In this document: positions 27,901 through 36,900 of the stretch, piece by piece
Numbering within the stretch: the stretch's first letter is position 1
Layout: each line of letters starts with the position of its first letter
Assembly (NCBI RefSeq): GCF_051401765.1
Contig: NC_135071.1
Coordinates: 16,036,961 to 16,100,960, forward strand
DNA length: 64,000 bases
Source of the DNA: Calliopsis andreniformis
Taxonomy: Eukaryota > Arthropoda > Insecta > Hymenoptera > Andrenidae
Direction: 5' to 3'
Program-made: the position numbers and the translations under genes
The notes under the pieces: generated by a model
Seen by the model: the letters and a program-made list of their open reading frames with translations, nothing else
What the model was told of the DNA's origin: nothing
Database searches by the model: none

Positions 27901-30900
27901 CCTACCTTAAACCTACCTTACACCTAAAAAAAAAAAGGAACATGTTGAATCAATCATAGGTTCCATTTCTAACAAAACCACAACCTATTTCTGATGCAAC
28001 CATACACGTTCTTCCCTCAGAAAACTTCACATCCTCCCGCCAACACCTCCAAACCCCTCAAACACCCTCAACCCCACCTAAAACCAGCCAACACACTACC
28101 AAAGACTCAAACTTCATCAAACTCAGTCTCCTGTCTCCTCTCCCGACTCCTTGGAGTCACCTCAAGGCTCCAGCCACAGTTCAGGCCAAGAACAGGAGCT
28201 CTCCAGCCGAAAACTCGTGCGTACGTGTTCGAGGCGCCTCGAGTAGGGCGTCCCCGTGTAAATACGTGGAGCGAGTTCCCTGGGACTGGATCCGACGCGG
28301 CGGATCAGGGTTATAAGATCGGCCACATCTCTATCTAGGTTCTTTAGTACGGCAGCGAGGGAACGTAATATATTTGGTAGGTGGAGAGTGAGATAGGTGG
28401 TTAGGTAGGTAGCCCTGGTGGATGTCGGGTAGATAGTCGACCGGCTTCGGTAATGGAGACTGCAGGGTGCCGCTAATGCAGTAGCGATGTCACGGTGCCC
28501 GTTGCATCGGTATATTCCTTCCCTTTCCGGCCTTTCGCTCCTCCGCTTACCATACGCGTCCCTTCTTACCTCGCCGATATCACCGAGAGTTCTACGTGTC
28601 CCTCCTCTCTCTCTGTCTCGTCCCCTGGTCCATCCGTCGGCCTCCACCCGAGGTGATCTTCCTCTCCGCGCTGTCTCCGTCTGGCGCTCTTTATCTGCGC
28701 CCCGCGGCCTTTTTTCTCGATTTAACGGAACCCTATCTGGGGGACAGGGCGGATATCTGGACGATGGGAAACATTCTGCCCCGTGGATGTGTAGTTGCAT
28801 CGTTTAAAGTGAATGGAAAAATGGGCGCCGCCTGTGTCCCGCAGTTACGATAATTTCTTGGTTATTTTTGTTATGGCCGCCCGACGCGCCCTGTCGGCGA
28901 ACGTTGCGCCTCGCTCGATTTCTTGGATCGTTAATTGGCCGACTACATGGAGGAAATATGCTCGGTTGCGAGCTTTGCGCGGGTTCTGTGGGGAAAGTGT
29001 GGCGTGGGTTGAGGGATTTTTTTGGGGGGATGGAGTATCGTTTGGGTGAAGACAGTGGGGGGTGTTGTGGGTCATGGGGTGGTTTTAGGAAATAGGAAAT
29101 AGGAATTGGGGTTTAGGAAATCAGGTGTAGCTTATTAGAGCGCTGTTAGTGTTCACAGTAGACCCAGTTTATACGTATAGAGAGGCTATATAAATTATAA
29201 TGTTGCCTCCATACAAGTTCTATGGTATACTCATGTCTCCTTGGACCCATTTTTTTTAATCACAAATGGACGCAGTAGTTGTACATACAAGGATGCTTCA
29301 GTATATAATAGAACCTCGAATAACTACGTCTTGAAACTTGAACTGTGATCTGACATGTCCAAGCAGACTACTACTGCCCTACTTCAAAAATAATAAAATT
29401 AGCCATCAAGAGGGTCCTTCAATTTTGAAGGACCTTGATTCTATTGCTGCCTCGATACTAGCACAGTGATGCAACATTGTCCCGATACTTGTGACTTTCT
29501 TGCACCTACTTTTTTAACCAATGTACTCAAAATGTGAAATACTACTGAAATACTACATTTCAAAAATTACACTATTTTTAAATAACTTCATATTGGTGGG
29601 TTTGATCGAAAACTTCTAGCCAGAGGTATCACACTAACAATGGAACTCTGATGAGAATCTTCTTATATCTTTAAATAACCCTTTGCTCTTTTCTTGCAGG
29701 ATGTTCGGCAGCATGAAACGTTGCGCCCGCTGCCAGGCAGCGATCCTAGCGTCAGAACTAGTGATGCGAGCCAGGGAGCTCGTTTTCCACGTGCGTTGCT
29801 TTTCCTGCGCTGCCTGCGCGGTGCCTCTGACCAAGGGCGACCACTTCGGGATGAGGGACGGCGCGGTGCTCTGTCGGCTGCACTACGAGATGGGCGCGGA
29901 ACTGCACCCGTCCCAGAGCCCCCCAGTTCCGGTTTACCCACCAGGCCCCCACTACCCCGGTCAGCCGTTCCCCTCGCCAGAATTCCTCCATCATCACCAC
30001 CACCATCCCTCCCATCCGCCGCATCCTCATCACTCGATGCACCCGCAGCATCCTCACAGCCACGCGAGCCCTGTCCCGCTGCAACCCTCCACGCCGTCCG
30101 TGCCTGACGCGGGCTCACCCCCCAAAGTACCGTACTTCAATGGCGCCGCCGTCGTTCCGCCGCCGAGACAGAAGGGCAGGCCCAGGAAGAGGAAGCCGAA
30201 GGATCTTGAAGCTATGACCGCTAATATAGGTGAGTGACGTGAGAGATTAGATCCTGGGGAAAGTCTGGGGTAGGGGTGAGAAAGGGGTGAGGATGGAGAT
30301 CCTGCGTCGATGGTAAATGTCTGAGTGGTCAACCATGTCCTGGTGCTAGAACACTAGATATGAGACACTGATCTTGGATATTTGATTTTGAGTTTAGGTA
30401 AGAAATAGAAAATAGTGTATTCAGGGGTGGATACTGGGGAGGAATTCGGTGAAATTTGTGCAGGAACAGGGTGGCAACTGAAGCTTCAGTGTGTGTATAC
30501 AAAAATATCTGAGAAGGTTGTTCACTTTCTGGGATATTTAATGTCTTAAGTATAGGGGAAACCTCGAGTATCTAAATATCGCGACAATCCAGTCACATTA
30601 GCTTCTCCCACACCAACAACATACCCACATCATCCTATTTCAGTGTCTTACCTCCAAATCCTCGTCGCCCAAAATTAACCAGCTCGTCTGAATTTCGCAA
30701 GAAGTTTGAAACCTCCCCGTCCTCGTCTAACAGGCAGTTAGCAGGCCCGACGGGGCCCCAGAGCACAAAGGACACCAGTAAATCAGCTTCCTGGTGTCTC
30801 GAGCCAGCAGAAAGAGTCCGCTTGTCGCGTGTTCGGCTATCGCCGCGGACGAGCCTTCTAATTATATTGCACGACGAGCTGTCCGCGTAACGCGGCTAAT

Positions 30901-33900
30901 TTAGCGCCGTCGCTCGGCCAAAGCGTCGTAACCGCGAAACGAAGGAAGTCGCGGTGAATTATCGGCTCTTCCTCTCGGTATCATCAAGTTTTCTGTTGCG
31001 CGCGCCGCGCGTGGGGCTCGTAGCGGTTCTCTGTCACTACCTGCCAGGATTTTCATTATTCTCGCGGCTGTTCCGCGATGGCAATCGCCCTCCGTACGAA
31101 AATTCCACCGCGGTTGCCCCGCCGAGGGCTCGCTCGCGCGCGCGCGCACGCTGAGATACACGAGTCCGACTCTCTCCTCTCTCGGTGATTTACTGGCGCG
31201 CGTGGGCGTGCGGTGTTTGCCACCGAACCCTGATAAAATTTGTCGCCGCGACATAAATTCACGAATCCCGATCCCAGCGAAGCGTGTACGTGTCGCGCGT
31301 GGGCGGCGCGCCGCCAGCAGCTTCCTCCTCGCGAGGACTTAATTTCGATTGTTGACCGACCGTGGGAACGACCAGGCTCACCCGACTGTGAGGAGCGAAT
31401 CTAGTCCCTCTTCCTCCTCGTTCCCTTCCTTTTTTCGCCTGTACCGTGAAGAAGATCGCGCATCCGCGGGGATCATCCTGCGCGAGGACCAGCCGATGAC
31501 TGGGAACGATTCTTTTTGGTCGGTGGTCGTGGTAGGCCGGTTGGACCAGGCGCGAGAATTTATCGTCGGAAATAAAATAATTTGATAGGGGGCCTTGGTC
31601 CACTGGGCCTCTTTTCGCGCAAGGTCACCAGGTCTCTTGGAGCCTTTCCACCGTCCTCCACTTTGGGACTCGGTCTTTTTGCTCCGCGGCGCTGGTAATA
31701 TCTGGGCTTCTTCTTGAATGAGACATCGCGGCTCTTTTTGGGGAATCGAGATTAGAAGCTGTGAGAGATACTCGGTTGGAGGAAGTTGGCTCGAAAGCCT
31801 GGGTCGCTGATAGAGTTGGCTCGGGATGGTAGTGATGGGTTGGATGTTGCAGGCTGAGTTGGGAGGCTGCTTGGAGCTCTTGTTTAACTTTTAGCATAAC
31901 AAGGCGGGGTTACTTAAAGACTATTTTTTTATTACTCCATAATATTGTTTCTTTTACAATCAAATTGGAATTTCTCCATTTGCATATTCATTTGTCATAT
32001 TTAACTCCTCAATCTACAAATTTTTAGTTTTTTAGGTAGGTATTTGTTTCGATATTCTGAACTCCATTTCCTGAAAATTTGTATTTGGAATCTGTCTTCA
32101 CAAAATCGATCTCAAAATTCTATCCCAGGCTCCAAATTCACCTATAAATCTATACCCAAAGAGGCACTAATTAGTTTTCCAAGAAACTCTCCCAATCAAG
32201 TTCATCAAGTCGCACGATCCAGCTAGGTCCCCCGAGAAAAATCGCGTACTCCACTTTCCAAGGATCGATTCAGATCTATGGCGAGCCTCGTATCGCTCTC
32301 GATCTTATCGATCCTGCGGATTCATCGACTACCGAGTCCAGGATCGTTCTCCAGGACTGTCAAGCGTCGCTTTATCTTCCCCGACAGGTGAAGTCCCGAG
32401 GACAAGATAGGTATACCGGAATGAGGTATCGTGCCTACGAACTATTTGCTGCATAGAGTTGTAATTGGTCGTGTATCCACTGGTCTTTCGCATACGCTAT
32501 CACCCTTCTTGTTTGCACTCGAGGAGCTAATGAGCTGTGATACACATCAAACAGCGCTAGAGTCGCGACCGGCGGCAGTGCCGCTTCCCGACGGTCGGTT
32601 CCTCGCGTTGCCTCTTGGCTGTGGCCATTGTTGCTTGGATAAGTCTGTGGCGAAACGTGAGGCAAAATGATATAAGTTGTATATAGGAAAAATTTGAGAT
32701 TGTGCTTTTATTGAAGACTAGGTTGGAATTTTTATTTTAAAACTATATCTAGACTTAGACCTCAGAGCCAAAGTGTATTGAGTTTCATAGATAAGTGAAC
32801 TTAATAACAGCATTGCCAGGAAGGACTCTACGTACAGAGACACATAACATCACATAGACTTCTATTCATACATATTCCCTATTTTTATACCCTCACTGCT
32901 TATACTATTTTTCTGTACAGTCCCTACGCCTAGCAACACTGCTTACTAGATACCTGCTCTGCTATCCAGATCTCTAAAATACACAGAACTACACATTAAG
33001 ATGAAATATCTCAGAACGTGAACTTTGGACTTGCACTGTCCTCCAACTCCCCAATTCAATTACTTTCAATCCCCTCTGAAGTCTCGTATTTTCTCAAGTG
33101 AATTCTCTTTATACTGTCATCAGTTCGACAGAAAACGATTAGCCCAGAAGTAATCGACTTTGCTGCACGATTATTACAATATTGACACGAATGGTACCGA
33201 AAAGACGCACGGTCCTCCACCCGAGGCATAAATTCTCGAGCGGATCCAACCCTTTCGCCCGCGGAAAAGATCCCCCAGGCTGATACACCCGATACGGGCG
33301 GCTTCAAAAATACTCGCGACATCGGTGTTTAATTAAGACGCATAATCCGGATGTTGGGGATTTATGTTGCAGATTTGAACGCGGACTACATAGATATGCC
33401 GTTCGGTAGAGGCGGGCCAGCGACTCCCGGCATACCTGGCTCGAACAGCAGAACAAAACGAATGAGAACGAGTTTCAAGCATCACCAGTTAAGGACCATG
33501 AAGAGTTACTTCGCGATCAATCACAACCCTGACGCGAAGGATCTTAAGCAGCTTTCCCAGAAAACTGGCTTGCCGAAGAGGGTGCTGCAGGTAAGCTACG
33601 CCCTAGTGTCCCTTGTTCTAGTGCCTTTCTATAGGGAATCTGAGCATCTTGAGTCATAAGGAACGTGTTAATTTATTTAATCAAAATAAATTAAGCAATC
33701 TGTTAATTTATCTAATCGTAAGTGAAACATGAAAAAGGTGATAGGAGTAATTTGATAGATCTCTGAGGGATATTATCCTCAAAAGTATGTAAGAAACACT
33801 TCCCTGGATCCTCATAGCCACCAAGGAAGCCTCTCTCCCATCTCCATCACTTACCAATCGCGTCCACCCGAAGCGAGCAACATTGCCGTGCAATCGTCTC

Positions 33901-36900
33901 TCTGCGCAATTAAAACGAAATTTACAGGGTCGGTTCGCGGGAAAAATATTCGCGTCCGGCCTCCTCCAATTAGTGTAGCCCGTCAATGACGCATGACGCC
34001 CTTCATAGACGCTAAAAGTGTCCCTGGGTGCCGCTGCTTTCGGACAGATCGTATCGTCGGGTTGCTACTCGCGTTGCGTCGATCTACCAACAGCGCGGTG
34101 TCTTTGGAATTTCTACGACCGTGTTGCGTTTATTTCTGCGGCAAACGTTGAAACACACGGTGGCAGGTTAAAGATAGAAGGGATTGTTAGGACGCGCGAA
34201 GCCAGGGGAAAACTGTTATCTTCACGATCCCGTTCTACCGGCCCTTCCTCCGCGAGATCCTCCGCTGCAATCCTTCTGGGATCTCTTCGCGATCTTCTGG
34301 CTTGATTTTGGACGAACGGTGAATCATTTTTGCGGAGCGTGCAAGATTAATGCGACGAGCTGGGAGAGAGCAACGTTTTCTTGGAGTTGTTTCAAATGAA
34401 TTTTTGCTGTTCAGAGTATTAGGGGATAGGCTATTTTTGAGGATGGGGACCTGAGATTGAGGGTGATCGAGAGATACTGGGGCAGCCTTTTTTGTTAGAT
34501 TGTGGAATATTTTTTGAGGCCATGGGGACATGCTAAAAAGAAGAAGATGGAGATAGATAGAAGTAGGGAAATTTTGGATGGTTTAGCATCGAAGAATTTA
34601 GAGTCGCGAAATTCTGAGTAGTAATATTCAAATACTTGACAATTTCATTCCCACTCACTTAAAAGATGAAAATTCCAAAAGAAACTACACCATTCCACCC
34701 AACAAAGACTCAAATTCTCAACTACCACTGACAACCACGAATCTCCCTCTCCTCCCACAACTATTCACCCACAAACCAATGAATTCCTTCCCATCTAACT
34801 TCCTCCCAGAAATCTCAAAAGAATCTCAAGTCAAGATATTAATTACAAGCAACCTCCCCCAGAATCCTCCCCGCGAAGCGATCCAGAAAGCAATCCAGAA
34901 AGCAAGAAGCCGTTATCACCACCTTCCCAGTCCCTCTCACGAAACCTCGCAGCGCTCCCCCATCCATGGCCCGGAATAAAACGAGAAAAGCAGACGGTAG
35001 AAAGTCTCGAAGCGACTCGGTTCAGATATCCATCGGTCTCCTCGGAAAGAACAGCTCTCCATGGGCGGGGCGGAGGGGGTCTCCGCTTTCCAGGGCTCTG
35101 TAAAAAAGGTGGAGAGAAAAATCGCGGCTGGAAGATGGATAGCCGGTGGTTTCGATCGTTTTTCGTTCTTTTTCCCCTCTGGCGTCGGGGCGCGCGGCCG
35201 CTGCGTCGCTCCTATAAAAATATTCACGCGCGGACGCTCGAGACGCGCGCGTTTACCCGCTCGGTCGGCCGCGCGGGCCGCGCTTCTCCCAATTAGTGCG
35301 TGCTACTGGCGGCGCGGTGAGGTAAAAGAACCGCACGGGACGCGTGATATTTCCGTCGACGAGCCTGTGGCCTTTCCCCGTAATTATGGCCCTCCGTCAA
35401 TCCGCCGCCGCTCAAAATCCGCCCGAGTTTTGCCGTAACGAGCGCGCCCTCGTTAACCCGCTACCGTTAAATTACATAGGCGAATCTATTTCGTCGGACC
35501 GTCGCGCTTTAATTCGCCCGGGGCCGACCATCGATCGCGGATCGGCTGATCGTTCGAGCCACTGAGTCGTGGAACACTGACGATTAGGCGACCAGCTTCT
35601 GGTCTTTCGTCTCGAGCCACGGCAAATTGCTTCCGGTTGTTTTCGAGGTACCTGCGCCCTTTTATGGGGAATTAATCTGCGAAGGTACCTTCGGGGGTTT
35701 TGGGAGCCCTGGGAGTGGATTAAGGTTGCGTTTAGTTTGGGGCGGGGTTGAGTTTCATTTGACTTGATTGGAGATTGAAGGGAGTTGGGTTTCGAGGAGA
35801 ACTGATTCGAAGATTTTTTATTTTTCTGCGGTAGTTTAATTTTCTTGTTACGTACAGGGGGACTCGTATGAAGCTTACACGTAGTTATCTTTTAGGCTAT
35901 AGGTAGTTTTAAAAAATGTTTTAAGGGAAACATTCCCTCTTTCGGGGGAGGTATCTTGAGGGTTATACATTTTCTGTAGGTAGATGTTTTATTTTAAACA
36001 TTTTTTTAAATGAACTTAGGATTATTATAGTTTAGGACTATAGCTTAGAACTTTACACCTGTGAAAAATGTAGAAAAAGATATTACGCTTCTAATAAAAG
36101 TTCCTTTTTTCATAAATAATGTTAATCCAAAGGCATAAAAATATGGACAAGTAGCCTAGTGCTGTTAGAAGCTCACAAATTGTCAGCGAAAAGGTACAGA
36201 GGCAAAAGGGGTGCTCAGTTCGCTACAAGTAGTAACAATAAGTGTGAGCAACTCGACAACAAGGAAAATACGTGTGTGCCATCTTCATCTGTTCTTCCAC
36301 GTAGCCAATCAGATCCACTGAGAACTTCTAAGCTCTCAACAATCCTTATTTATCTCCAACTTCACATTTCTACCCCCCTGTGAAGCCACCTCGTAAGAGC
36401 AAGTCTCCATTCCCTCCCCTAGAACTGAAATCCGCTTTGTCCTCATCCCTATTAAAAATTCCAGCACACCTCCACCCCTCCCAGCTTCCTCAGCGTCCAC
36501 GAAGCCTCCCCAAGGCTCTTCCACAAACACACAAGGGATGGGATCCTCGAAAATCCTTTATGCCGAGTGCAATCTGTATCCTACGAATCCATGCAGACGC
36601 GTCGGTGACTCGATGGCGCCGGCAGCAGCCAAAGAAGATATAGAGAAAGGGAAAAGAAGCAGCGGGGTCGGTGTGGCGGGCCAGGGGAGGAGGAGAGCAA
36701 GCCAGCCTATTGTATTCGGTGCGGCGTAGGGTTCTTGGTCGCCATCTTGCTTGATATTGATCGCGAAACGCACGAATACTCGCTCGTTCGCCGCGGCTGC
36801 GTTCGTCGCCGTTCTCCTCTCTTCTCTACGCGGAACCTACAACCCACACACGCTCGCGACACGCACGCACGCAAGTGTGTAGGTGCGCGGGGTCGCGGGC

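Larger units (their letters stand above)
24640..29699 (+). other. apterous intron 2, last part: non-coding
   Basis: CpG-rich blocks at about 24860-25180, 25480-26130, 27280-27620 and 28140-28960; AT-rich elsewhere. CGGGAATCCCG at about 25040 is a palindromic Rel/Dorsal-like site beside CATTAATTACG. A palindrome lies at 29406-29440. The antisense frame at 28162-28800 lacks any recognised domain. Confidence 0.55.

Noticed and set aside
29663..30118. Long antisense frames opposite the LIM2 exon
   Set aside because: Shadows of the GC-rich coding exon on the + strand.
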